Shown here: piece after piece, positions 36,029 to 44,097 of the stretch
How the letters are laid out: each line of letters starts with the position of its first letter
How positions within the stretch are numbered: the first letter of the stretch is position 1
Origin: Allobosea sp. OK403
Lineage (GTDB): Bacteria; Pseudomonadota; Alphaproteobacteria; Rhizobiales; Beijerinckiaceae
Direction of reading: 5' to 3'
Length of the DNA stretch: 64,000 nucleotides
NCBI RefSeq assembly: GCF_900113835.1
Contig: NZ_FOQV01000002.1
Coordinates: forward strand, 124,001 to 188,000
Notes under the pieces: generated by a model
What the model saw: the letters and a program-made list of their open reading frames with translations, nothing else
What the model was told of the DNA's origin: nothing
The model's database searches: none
Made by a program: the position numbers and the translations under genes

Positions 36029-37114
36029 ATGACGATCAATCGGCGAAATGACGAAACGCTGCTGGCCGCGAATGAATGCGCCGCCCGCATCGGCCTGAGT
36101 GTACGGGCCTTGCGTCTCTACGAGCAACGAGGGCTGATCCGGCCACCACGGACCGCGAAAGGCTGGCGCCTCTACGGCGCGGCGGAAATCGCTCGGCTGC
36201 ACGAGATCCTCGCGCTGAAGCTGCTTGGGCTAAGCCTATCCCGTATCACCGCGCTCTTGCAGGGCAAGGCGGTCGATCTCGACAGCACGCTTGCCTTGCA
36301 GCACGCGGCGCTATCGCAGCAGCGGGTACGCCTCGAGCGCGGGCTTTCGCTGGTTGGCGCCGCGCGTGCCGCGCTTGCTGACGGCCGCCCTGTCTCAACC
36401 GACGACCTGATCAAGCTCGCGAAGGAGGCCAATATGACGGAAACAACGACCGATGAGATCGCATGGCGCCGCTACGAGCAAGCCAGACCTCGATCTGCAA
36501 TCCGGGTCGATTCGACGCTTTTGAAAAACTATGTCGGATACTATCGCTACACCGCCGGCCCAATATTCGAGGTCACTGCGGAAACGGGGAGGCTATTCGT
36601 TCGCGGGCCCGGGGAAGATGTCGCGATTGAATTTCTTGCCGAGAGCGAGCGGACCTTCTTTCGCAAAGGAACTCCCGCTCAAGTCACATTCATTCCAAGC
36701 GCAGATGGCCCCGCAGCCGAACTGGTTCTCCACGCCAACGGCCATGAGCGGAAGGCCATACGCATAGAGGCCGAAGAGGCGCACAAAGCCGCCGCAGCGC
36801 TCGACGACCGCATCAAAAGCGGTTCTCCGAACCCTGATAGCGAAGCGACGCTCCGCCACCTTATTTCTGAGTACCAGGCGGGGCGGCCTTGCGTCGACCG
36901 CATGACGCCGGAACTAGCGCAAGCGGTGCGCGAACAATTTGACGCTTCCTCCGCGATCCTGGTGGCTAAGGGGTCGCTACGGGCCCTGCAATTCAGGAGA
37001 GTCGGACTAGGCGGTCACGATGTTTATAAAGCTACATTCGACACTGGCGCTCTGACGTTCCGTATCGCCTGGTCGGAGGACGGCAGGATCGTCGGGCTGC
37101 GGTACAGATTCTGA
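36029..37114 (+). CDS. MerR-type regulator fused to C-terminal DUF3471-like domains
   Basis: The 361-residue protein starts with a MerR winged helix (LLAANECAARIGLSVRALRL then YEQRGLIRPPRTAKGWRLYG) and a coiled coil to about residue 135. From about 163 it has a beta-rich segment, YVGYYRYTAGPIFEVTAETG and FIPSADGPAAELVLHANG, resembling the DUF3471 domain normally found behind beta-lactamase-like serine hydrolases. The last 85 residues (RMTPELAQAVREQF to VGLRYRF) resemble another domain seen in the same hydrolases. The start has an excellent AGGAGG. What it senses and controls is unknown; a role as ligand-binding module is inferred. Confidence 0.75.
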   Translation: MTINRRNDETLLAANECAARIGLSVRALRLYEQRGLIRPPRTAKGWRLYGAAEIARLHEILALKLLGLSLSRITALLQGKAVDLDSTLALQHAALSQQRVRLERGLSLVGAARAALADGRPVSTDDLIKLAKEANMTETTTDEIAWRRYEQARPRSAIRVDSTLLKNYVGYYRYTAGPIFEVTAETGRLFVRGPGEDVAIEFLAESERTFFRKGTPAQVTFIPSADGPAAELVLHANGHERKAIRIEAEEAHKAAAALDDRIKSGSPNPDSEATLRHLISEYQAGRPCVDRMTPELAQAVREQFDASSAILVAKGSLRALQFRRVGLGGHDVYKATFDTGALTFRIAWSEDGRIVGLRYRF

Positions 37115-37346
37115 CAGGCGCTGGCGGCGCTCCTCGTACACGTTATTGCTGAGGCCCGGCTTTGGGCACGATGCCGGCTTTCAAACTGCTCTTGGCGAAC
37201 GTCCGGTTCGCGCATGCAGAAAACCGACGCACCACCAATCGCCCCGCAACATTGCGGTAAGTTAACTCGCCGTTCGCACGCCATTCTGGCATTCTGAAAT
37301 CAAGTGCGCGCCCATTCTCGGAGCTGCGCCGCATCGGGGAACGGTT

Positions 37347-39011
37347 TTGCGCAAGTGGCTGATCGGATCGGGACTGGCGGTGCTCTCCATCGCAGCCGGC
37401 TACTGGACCTTGCGTCCGACCGGAGGCTCGGCGAATGACGCAGCCTATCGCACGGCCGCGCTCGATCGCGGCCGGATCACCGCCGCGGTGCGCGCCACCG
37501 GCACGCTGACCCCGGTCACCACCGTCCTTGTCGGCTCGCAGCTCTCGGGCCAGATCGTCGAGATCCTCGCCGATTATAATTCGCAGGTGAAGGCCGGCCA
37601 GGTCGTCGCCAGGCTAAACAGCGACCAGATCAAGACGCGCCGCGACGCAGCCCAGGCCGATGTCGCGCAAGCCAGGGCCGACCTCGTGGTCAAGCGCGCC
37701 CAGCTCGACCGGGCGCGCTCGACGCGGATCAGGGCCAATTCGACGATCAAGGATCTCGAGGCCCAGCGTGATCGCACCGCAGCCCAGCTCGCAGACGCCA
37801 AGCGCACCTTTGAACGCCAGAACGAATTGTTCTCGCGCAAGGCCGGCTCGCAGCAGAACCTCGACACGGCGCGCACACAAGTCGAGGTCCAGGCGGCGAC
37901 GCTCGCCTCCTGCGAGGCGCAGATCGCCTCCGCCAAGGCGGAGCTGAACGGGCTCGATGCCGACATCCTTCTGGCCGAGGGCCAGGTCCAGTCCGGCGAG
38001 GCGGCAATCTCCCAGCGCGACGCCAAGCTCAAGGACATCCTGATCGATCTGGAGCGCACCGATATCCGCTCGCCGGTCGATGGTGTCGTGGTCCAGCGCC
38101 AGGTCGATCTCGGCCAGACGGTCGCGGCCTCGCTCTCGACGCCGACGTTGTTCCTGATCGCGCAGGATCTGCGCGTCATCGACATCTACGCCAATGTCGA
38201 TGAGGCCGATGTCGGCCGCCTCAAGGTCGGACAGTCGGTCAGCTTCACCGTCAACGCTTATCCCAACCGCACTTTTGAGGGCCGCGTCGAAATGGTCCGG
38301 CTCGGCGCGCAGACGATCCAGAACGTCGTCACCTATACCGGGGTCGTCCGCGTCGCCAACACCGACATGGCGCTGCTGCCCGGCATGACCGCCAATCTCC
38401 AGGTGGTCACGGAGGACCGCGACAACGTCCTGCGCGCACCCAATGCGGCTTTGCGCTTCCGCCCTGTCGGCATGGCCCAAGGCCCCGCACCGGTCGTGCT
38501 GCCCGTAGCCGCCCAGAGCCAGCAGGCCGGCGGCGGCAATCGCAGCGCCGCCGCCCTGCGCGAGCGCATCGAAGCCGATATCCAGCCCACGCCGGAGCAG
38601 AAGCAGGCCATAGCCGCGATCTTCCAGGAGCGGCGCGGCGGGCGCGAGGCGCTGGCCGGGCTCTCCGAGGAGGAGCGCCGCGCCGCCTTCCGCACCGCCC
38701 GCATCGAGATGATCAAGAAGATCGCCGCCGCGCTCGACCCCGAGCGGCGCGCGAAATTCGAGGTGCTGATGCGGGAAGGCCGCCCCAGCCCGCAGCAGGC
38801 GGGCATTCCGGGCCGGGTCTACACCCTCGATGCTGAGGGGCAGCCCAAGGCGGTCGCCCTCATGCTGGGGCCGACCGACGGCGCCTATACCGAAATCCTC
38901 GCGGGCGAGATCAAGGACGCGACGCAGGTCATCATCGGCGGCGGGCCCCGCCCGGCTGGTCCCGCTGCACCAACCAGCGGCCCGCCGGCGCGCGGCCCGC
39001 GTCTGTTCTGA
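37347..39011 (+). CDS. MacA-type periplasmic adaptor of an ABC efflux system
   Basis: The 554-residue protein is a HlyD/MacA-family adaptor: N-terminal anchor (LIGSGLAVLSIAAGYWTL), lipoyl half-motif TVLVGSQLSGQIVEIL, a long coiled-coil hairpin at about 85-230, the second half LERTDIRSPVDGVVVQRQVD, and a beta-barrel domain ending GMTANLQVV. It is longer than MacA (about 370) because a charged helical stretch, roughly 395-480, containing TPEQKQAIAAIFQERRGG, is inserted before the membrane-proximal part. The start is TTG at 37347 after a GGGGAACGG. The ATPase and permease genes follow after a 300-bp gap filled by repeats. Confidence 0.9.
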   Translation: MRKWLIGSGLAVLSIAAGYWTLRPTGGSANDAAYRTAALDRGRITAAVRATGTLTPVTTVLVGSQLSGQIVEILADYNSQVKAGQVVARLNSDQIKTRRDAAQADVAQARADLVVKRAQLDRARSTRIRANSTIKDLEAQRDRTAAQLADAKRTFERQNELFSRKAGSQQNLDTARTQVEVQAATLASCEAQIASAKAELNGLDADILLAEGQVQSGEAAISQRDAKLKDILIDLERTDIRSPVDGVVVQRQVDLGQTVAASLSTPTLFLIAQDLRVIDIYANVDEADVGRLKVGQSVSFTVNAYPNRTFEGRVEMVRLGAQTIQNVVTYTGVVRVANTDMALLPGMTANLQVVTEDRDNVLRAPNAALRFRPVGMAQGPAPVVLPVAAQSQQAGGGNRSAAALRERIEADIQPTPEQKQAIAAIFQERRGGREALAGLSEEERRAAFRTARIEMIKKIAAALDPERRAKFEVLMREGRPSPQQAGIPGRVYTLDAEGQPKAVALMLGPTDGAYTEILAGEIKDATQVIIGGGPRPAGPAAPTSGPPARGPRLF

Positions 39012-39066
39012 TGGCGACGTTGAAGCCTTCGTCGCCAGCCAACGCCAACGAGAGCTGGCGCGGGAT

Positions 39067-39256
39067 CCCCTCTCCCGCATCGAAGTCGGGTCTACCCGAC
39101 TTCGACACCCAAGAGCTGAACCCGGGTGTACCCGGGTTCAGTGAGAGGGGCAGGGGTGAGGGCCTGCCATCTCGAATTGATGCCGCAGCGGGGCCGCTGC
39201 GCTTTCTGCGGTCAGGGCGGGCCCTCATCCCTGCCCTTCTCCCACACGGGAGAAGG
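39067..39256. repeat. Gene-less relative of the DUF559 element with two tandem hairpins
   Basis: Perfect hairpins CGAAGTCGGGT/ACCCGACTTCG (39081-39104) and CTGAACCCGGGT/ACCCGGGTTCAG (39116-39141) are enclosed by CCCCTCTC/GAGAGGGG, and arms GCAGGGGTGAGGGCC (39150-39164) and GGCCCTCATCCCTGC (39220-39234) differ at one base. It ends with CCCTTCTCCCACACGGGAGA. The module types match those at 16092-16212 and 35707-35848. It fills most of the gap between macA and the ATPase gene. Confidence 0.75.
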
Positions 39257-39312
39257 GTTCCCCGCGCCCTTCAATCCGGCTGCCTGCACCGAATTGATGC
39301 CGGAGATACGCC

Positions 39313-40062
39313 ATGCCCCTGATCGAAGCGCATGAGCTCTCCCGGGTCTACGACCTCGATTCCGGCCGCGTCACCGCGCTCGACCGCGTCTCGCTCGCAA
39401 TCGAGACCGGTGATCTCGTCGCGGTCATGGGTCCGTCGGGATCGGGCAAATCGACCTTCATGAACCTGATCGGCTGCCTCGACCGGCCGACCGGCGGGCA
39501 TTACCGTCTCGACGGCGTCGCCGTCGAGACGCTCTCCAGCGACGGCCTCGCTGAACTGCGCAACCGCAAGCTCGGCTTCGTCTTCCAGCAGTTCAACCTG
39601 CTGCCGCGTGTCGACGCCTGCGCCAATGTCGAATTGCCGATGGTCTATGCCGGGATCGACGGCCGGACGCGCAAGGCGCGCGCGCTCGCCGCGCTCGACC
39701 GCGTCGGCCTGGCCGATCGCGCCCATCACCGGCCGATGCAGCTCTCCGGCGGTCAGCAGCAGCGCGTCGCCATCGCCCGCGCTCTGGTCAACGAACCGCG
39801 CCTGCTACTCGCCGACGAGCCGACCGGCGCGCTCGACAGCCGCACCGCGCTCGAAATCCTGGGCCTGTTCCAGGATCTCAACCGCGAAGGCGTCACGGTT
39901 GTCATCGTCACCCATGACGCGGAGGTGGCGCGTCACGCCCGCCGCGTCATCCGCTTCCGCGACGGCCATCTGCTGTCCGACGAGAGGCAGGAGGCGGCCG
40001 ACGCTCGCATCGCCCTCGCCGCTCTGGAGGGCTCTCCATCGACAACCGAGGTCGCGGCATGA
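39313..40062 (+). CDS. MacB-type ABC transporter ATPase
   Basis: The 249-residue protein is a LolD/MacB-family ATPase: Walker A GPSGSGKST, Q-loop VFQQFNLLPRV, signature LSGGQQQRVAIARAL, Walker B LLLADEPTGALD and switch VIVTHD. It pairs with the adaptor upstream and the permease downstream, whose ATG overlaps its stop as ATGA (40059-40062). ATPase and permease are separate polypeptides here, unlike the fused MacB of E. coli. The likely role is export of a peptide, antibiotic or envelope molecule. Confidence 0.93.
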   Translation: MPLIEAHELSRVYDLDSGRVTALDRVSLAIETGDLVAVMGPSGSGKSTFMNLIGCLDRPTGGHYRLDGVAVETLSSDGLAELRNRKLGFVFQQFNLLPRVDACANVELPMVYAGIDGRTRKARALAALDRVGLADRAHHRPMQLSGGQQQRVAIARALVNEPRLLLADEPTGALDSRTALEILGLFQDLNREGVTVVIVTHDAEVARHARRVIRFRDGHLLSDERQEAADARIALAALEGSPSTTEVAA

Positions 40063-41291
40063 GCCTGATCGAAGCGATCCGTTCGGCGCTCTCAGCCATC
40101 GGCGCCAATGCCTTGCGCTCGGCGCTGACGATGCTCGGCATCATCATCGGTGTCGCCGCCGTCATCGCCATGGTGGCGATCGGCTCGGGCGCGCGTGAGC
40201 GCGTCACCGCGCAGATCAAGTCGCTCGGCGCCAATCTCGCGATCATCCAGTCCGGGAATGTCACGCAAGGCGGCGTCAGGCTGGGCGCCGGCGCCTCCTC
40301 GACGCTGACGGACGAGGACGCCCGCGCCATCATTCGCGAGGTCGACGACGTCGTGGCCGCCGCCCCCATTCTCGTCACCCGCGCCCAGGCGGTCTTTGCC
40401 GGCACGAACTGGTCGACGCAGATCACCGCGACCGATCTCGATTTCTTCACCGCGCGCGAATGGGATATCGCGGAGGGGCGTCTGTTCGAGCCGGAGGAAT
40501 TGCGCCGCGGCGAGATCGTCGCCGTCATCGGCCAGACGGTGGCGAAGAACCTTTTCGGCGAGGTCAACCCGCTCGACCAGCAGTTCCGCATCCGCAACGT
40601 GCCCTTCAAGGTCATCGGCGTGATGGCGGGCAAGGGCCAGTCGGCGCTCGGCCAGGACCAGGACGACGTCATCTTCGTGCCGCTCGACACCGGCCGCCGC
40701 CGCATCGTCGGGCGCAACTACGCCCGCGACGGCTCTGTCCAGACGGTGATGGTGAAATTCGCCAACGAGCAGGCGATTGATCCCGGCATCGAGCAGACGC
40801 GCGCGCTCTTGCGCCAGCGCCACCGCATCGCCGAGGAACAGGATGACGACTTCATCATCCGCAATCTGACCGAGATCGCCAACACCGCCACCGCCGCCGC
40901 CAACACGCTGTCCTGGCTGCTCGCGGCGGTCGCAGCCGTCTCGCTCCTAGTCGGCGGCATCGGCATCATGAACATCATGCTGGTCTCGGTCACGGAGCGT
41001 ACCCGCGAGATCGGGCTCAGGCTCGCCGTCGGCGCGCGCCAGCGCGACGTGCTGGCGCAGTTCCTGATCGAGGCGACCACATTGGCGACGATCGGCGGCG
41101 CGGTCGGGATCGCGCTCGGCATCGCAGCGGCGCTGACCATCGCGAATTTCGCCGGCTGGCCATCCGTCGTCTCGATCGAGACGATCCTGATCGCCGTCGG
41201 TGTCTCCGGCATGATCGGCGTCTTCTTCGGCTTCTACCCGGCAAGGCAGGCGGCGCGGCTCGACCCGATCGAAGCGCTCAGGCGCGAATAG
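40059..41291 (+). CDS. MacB-type ABC transporter permease
   Basis: The 410-residue protein has the MacB permease layout: one N-terminal membrane span (LTMLGIIIGVAAVIAMVAIGSG), a large periplasmic domain at about 50-275, and three C-terminal spans in the FtsX fold (SLLVGGIGIMNIMLVSVTER, IGLRLAVGARQRDVL, and [21 protein letters not shown]). The last 51 codons plus stop (41136-41291) occur again at 42779-42934 with 14 silent base differences. The stop codon is two bases from the convergent HxlR gene. Confidence 0.93.
   Translation: MSLIEAIRSALSAIGANALRSALTMLGIIIGVAAVIAMVAIGSGARERVTAQIKSLGANLAIIQSGNVTQGGVRLGAGASSTLTDEDARAIIREVDDVVAAAPILVTRAQAVFAGTNWSTQITATDLDFFTAREWDIAEGRLFEPEELRRGEIVAVIGQTVAKNLFGEVNPLDQQFRIRNVPFKVIGVMAGKGQSALGQDQDDVIFVPLDTGRRRIVGRNYARDGSVQTVMVKFANEQAIDPGIEQTRALLRQRHRIAEEQDDDFIIRNLTEIANTATAAANTLSWLLAAVAAVSLLVGGIGIMNIMLVSVTERTREIGLRLAVGARQRDVLAQFLIEATTLATIGGAVGIALGIAAALTIANFAGWPSVVSIETILIAVGVSGMIGVFFGFYPARQAARLDPIEALRRE
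41136..41291 (+). repeat. Left 156-bp direct repeat (3' end of the macB permease gene)
   Basis: This stretch and 42779-42934 align without gaps over 156 bp with 14 mismatches (about 91 percent identity), all synonymous. The two copies bracket the HxlR/GST/NTF2-like cassette in direct orientation. Confidence 0.9.
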
Positions 41292-41293
41292 GC

Positions 41294-41659
41294 TCAGGCC
41301 GCCTGCGCTGCTGCAAGCGCCTGCGCCTTCAGTTTGACGCCCACGCCTGCGATCGCCTGGATCGCCGGCATCAGTTCCTCGCCCAGCGCGGTCAGCTTGT
41401 ATTCGACCGAAGGCGGCGAACTCGGCACGACCCGGCGTGCCACCACGCCCTTCTCCTCCAGCGCCCGCAACCTTGCGCTCAGCATCTTCGCGGAGATCAG
41501 CGGAATGTCGCGCCTGAGCTCGCCGAAACGGCGCGGGCCGCCGCTCAAAAGCCAAACTACATTTGGCGTCCAGGCTCCGCCGAGGATCTGCATGCAGGTC
41601 CCGATATCGCAGGTCTGCGGCGGCTTTGGCGCGCGATTCCGTCGAATTTTCAAGACCAT
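41294..41659 (-). CDS. HxlR-family transcriptional regulator
   Basis: The 121-residue winged-helix protein begins with basic residues and TCDIGTCMQILGGAWTPNVV, then RFGELRRDIPLISAKMLSARLRALEEKG and VVPSSPPSVEYKLTALGEEL, the HxlR (DUF24) signature; two cysteines at about 17 and 22 could sense redox state as in some relatives. It is divergent from the GST gene across 122 bp and probably controls it. It abuts the macB permease stop with only two bases between, at the left edge of the duplicated-end cassette. Confidence 0.92.
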   Translation of the reverse strand: MVLKIRRNRAPKPPQTCDIGTCMQILGGAWTPNVVWLLSGGPRRFGELRRDIPLISAKMLSARLRALEEKGVVARRVVPSSPPSVEYKLTALGEELMPAIQAIAGVGVKLKAQALAAAQAA

Positions 41660-41675
41660 GGCAGCAAAGCTCCGG

Positions 41676-41735
41676 TTACCGGAATGATACCCGAAAATTC
41701 GATTACAACAAGTTATCTCATATACAAAGGTTATC
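41676..41735. promoter_or_regulatory. Repeated short motifs between HxlR regulator and GST genes
   Basis: GTTATC occurs twice in the same direction at 41712-41717 and 41730-41735, 18 bp apart, and the sequence nearer the regulator contains GGTTACC and, on the other strand, GGTATC. These related hexamers in the shared AT-rich gap are plausible HxlR contacts. The assignment is tentative. Confidence 0.35.
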
Positions 41736-41781
41736 AGCTCCGCCTAACTCCGCCGCATAGCCAACACGGAGACCGACGGAC

Positions 41782-42393
41782 ATGAAGCTCTATTATTCCC
41801 CCGGCGCCTGCTCGCTTTCCCCCCATATCGCGCTGCGCGAGGCCGGGCTGCCCTTCACCATCGAGAAGGTCGATACCAAGGCCGGCACCACGGAAACGGG
41901 CAAGGCCTTCGCGACCGTCAACCCGAAGGGCTACGTACCCGCCCTGCAGCTCGACGACGGCGCGGTGCTGACCGAAGGCGCGGCCATCGTCCAGTTCATC
42001 GCCGACCTTGCTCCCGACGCCGGTCTCGCCCCCAAAGCCGGCACCTTCGCCCGGGCGCGGCTGCAGGAGGAGCTCAATTTCGTCGCCACCGAGTTGCACA
42101 AGGCCTTTGTGCCGCTGCTTCGCCCCACCACCAGCGAGGACGGCAAGCGCGACGCCCGCGCCATCGTCGCCAGACGCCTCGATCATGTCGAGAAAACGCT
42201 CTCGGACGGGCGCGACCATCTGCTTGGCAAGGACTTCAGCGTCGCCGACGCCTATCTCTTCACCGTGGTGAACTGGGGTGGCCATGTCGGGCTCGCGCTG
42301 GAGCCCTGGCCGAGGCTTCAGGCCTTCATGAGCCGCGTGGCGACCCGCGATTCGGTTCGGCAGGCGATGCGCGCCGAAGGGCTGGTCCAGTGA
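41782..42393 (+). CDS. Beta-class glutathione S-transferase
   Basis: The 203-residue protein begins MKLYYSPGACSLSPHIALRE with Cys10 of the bacterial beta class, has NPKGYVPALQLDDGAVLTEGAAI for glutathione binding and the C-terminal N-capping motif FSVADAYLF. It should conjugate or reduce electrophiles in the cytosol. Its stop overlaps the start of the next gene by two bases, so they are one transcription unit, probably under the divergent HxlR regulator. Confidence 0.94.
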   Translation: MKLYYSPGACSLSPHIALREAGLPFTIEKVDTKAGTTETGKAFATVNPKGYVPALQLDDGAVLTEGAAIVQFIADLAPDAGLAPKAGTFARARLQEELNFVATELHKAFVPLLRPTTSEDGKRDARAIVARRLDHVEKTLSDGRDHLLGKDFSVADAYLFTVVNWGGHVGLALEPWPRLQAFMSRVATRDSVRQAMRAEGLVQ

Positions 42394-42779
42394 GCGCAAT
42401 GTGCCCGCGCTTCTCCGAGGTCGTTGAAACCCTGGGGCGCTATTTCGACAGCCTCCACCACAGCGACGCGGCCGAACTCGGCCGCGTCTTCCACGAGCAG
42501 GCGATCTATGCCTGCACCTGCGAAGGCAGGCTCACCCATCTGACCATGGACGCCTATCTGCCCATGGTCGCGAACCGGCCGTCGCCGGCGAGTGGTGGCG
42601 AAGAGAGGCGCGACCGCATCCTGTCGATCGAATTCGCCGGTCCAGTCACGGCGCTGGCGCGGGTCGAATGCGCAATCGGCGAGAAGCGCTTCACCGACCT
42701 GCTGAGCTTCGTCAGGCTCGACGGGCGGTGGCGCATCATCGCCAAGGTTTTTCACTTCGACATCGCCGCGTCGTCGTGA
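42390..42779 (+). CDS. NTF2-like / putative lumazine-binding protein
   Basis: The 129-residue protein has the cone-shaped SnoaL/NTF2 fold of the Lumazine_bd_2 family: [40 protein letters not shown], and [20 protein letters not shown] then [14 protein letters not shown]. Function in the family is mostly unknown. It starts at GTG 42390 overlapping the GST stop, or at ATG 42399. Its TGA stop runs directly into the second copy of the macB 3' end, so the cassette boundary is exactly at its end. Confidence 0.85.
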   Translation: MSAMCPRFSEVVETLGRYFDSLHHSDAAELGRVFHEQAIYACTCEGRLTHLTMDAYLPMVANRPSPASGGEERRDRILSIEFAGPVTALARVECAIGEKRFTDLLSFVRLDGRWRIIAKVFHFDIAASS

Positions 42780-42934
42780 CGATCGCGAATTTCGCCGGCT
42801 GGCCATCCGTCGTCTCGATCGAGACCATCCTGATCGCGGTCGGCGTCTCCGGGATGATCGGCGTCTTCTTCGGCTTCTATCCGGCAAGGCAGGCAGCGCG
42901 GCTCGATCCGATCGAGGCGTTGCGGCGGGAGTAG
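42779..42934 (+). pseudogene. Orphan copy of the macB permease 3' end
   Basis: It encodes the last 51 residues of the MacB-type permease (TIANFAGW to EALRRE) and its TAG stop, identical in protein to the end of the gene at 40059-41291 but with 14 silent base changes in 13 codons. It has no start or upstream part. The silent-only difference means the copy was under protein-level selection until recently. Confidence 0.9.
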
Positions 42935-42968
42935 GTTGCGCTTCGGCTATCGCGCTATCCCGTCTTGG

Positions 42969-43090
42969 CTCGGAACCACGCCGTCATCCCGGACAAGCGG
43001 CAAAGCCGCGCAGATCCAGGATCCATCGTAAGGCTCCGGAGCCCTCCGATGGATCCCGGGTCAAGCCCGGGATGACGGCGTGGTTCCGAG
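42969..43090. repeat. Intergenic element with perfect 24-bp terminal inverted repeats
   Basis: The arms 42969-42992 and 43067-43090 are exact complements, beginning CTCGGAACCACGCCGTCATC; inside are further GATCCATCG/CGATGGATC and CCGGGATG matches. It lies between the orphan macB fragment and the 3' end of the FAH gene. The inner CGTCATCCCGG resembles the arms of the 5216-5365 element. Confidence 0.85.
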
Positions 43091-43125
43091 GGTAACGCCC
43101 GGTGCAAGCGCTTGAGAGCCGCGCC

Positions 43126-43911
43126 TCAGACAATCTTGATCGAGAGATCCGGCAGGCCGTCGAGCTTGCACAGGATCACGTCACCCTTGACCACGGGGCC
43201 GACATTCTCTGGCGTACCGGAATAGATGATGTCGCCGGCCTTGAGCTCGAAGGCTTCCGACAGCTTCGAGATCTGCTCGGCCACCGACCAGATCATATGG
43301 GTCAGGTTCGAATTCTGCTTCACCGTGCCGTTCACGGAAAGCGAGATCGCGCCCTTGGTGAAGTGCTCGACCGTGCCGACAGGGTGGATCGGGCCGATCG
43401 GGGCCGAGCTGTCGAAGCTCTTGCCGATCTCCCAGGGCTTCTTCTCATCACCCGAGGCGCGCTGAAGGTCGCGCCGCGTCATGTCGAGGCCAAGCGCATA
43501 GCCGAAGACATGGTCGAGCGCCTTGTCGATCGGGATGTTGCGCCCGCCCGATTTCAGCGCGGCGACGAGCTCGACCTCGTAATGATAGTTCTTGGTCAGC
43601 GAGGGATAGGGATGGTCGGCGACCTCGCCGGGCTTGACCAGCTGGATCGCATCGGTCGGCTTCTGGAAGAAGAAGGGCGGCTCGCGTGTCGGGTCGGAGC
43701 CCATCTCCCGGGCATGGGCAGCATAGTTGCGCCCGATGCAGTAGATTCGCCGGACCGGGAAGACATCCTGTGAGCCGACGATCGGGATCGTCGTCTGCGC
43801 AACCGCGAAGGGCGTCTTCACGGTGGCAACAGGCTGCGCCTGCGCGGCCGTGGCAGCAAGCGTGACGGCGGCCCCACCGGAGCTCAGCATGGTACGGCGT
43901 GTCAGAGTCAT
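43126..43911 (-). CDS. Exported fumarylacetoacetate hydrolase-family protein
   Basis: The 261-residue protein has the FAH fold: RIYCIGRNYAAHAREMG, KPTDAIQLVKPGE, YHYEVELVAALKSGGRNIP with metal-binding glutamates, ALGLDMTRRDLQ, and GDIIYSGTPENVGPV. Such enzymes hydrolyse or decarboxylate beta-diketo acids. Unusually, the start at ATG 43911, well placed after GGGAG, gives a leader TRRTMLSSGGAAVTLAATAA then QA that looks like a twin-arginine signal peptide, so the folded enzyme may be periplasmic. A cytoplasmic start inside is not supported by another ribosome-binding site. Confidence 0.87.
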   Translation of the reverse strand: MTLTRRTMLSSGGAAVTLAATAAQAQPVATVKTPFAVAQTTIPIVGSQDVFPVRRIYCIGRNYAAHAREMGSDPTREPPFFFQKPTDAIQLVKPGEVADHPYPSLTKNYHYEVELVAALKSGGRNIPIDKALDHVFGYALGLDMTRRDLQRASGDEKKPWEIGKSFDSSAPIGPIHPVGTVEHFTKGAISLSVNGTVKQNSNLTHMIWSVAEQISKLSEAFELKAGDIIYSGTPENVGPVVKGDVILCKLDGLPDLSIKIV

Positions 43912-44097
43912 GGCGTATCTCCCTTGGAGGACCGGCCCTCTCGCGGGACCGTTTTCGTCCGGCTGCGCGCAGCTTCGCTGCCGCGCCAGATCCAGGGAGC
44001 AAGTCAACAACCATCGGCCAGACGAGACAAGGCCGCGACCCGATCGGGATCGCGGCCTTTCGGCAAAGCTGTTGTGCCGGGGTGGAGAAGCCTGGGC

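Noticed and set aside
37115..37346. Possible gene remnant between the MerR fusion gene and the adaptor (minus-strand frame of about 60 codons)
   Set aside because: No start with a ribosome-binding site and no recognisable family; the region is more simply the promoter of the efflux genes.
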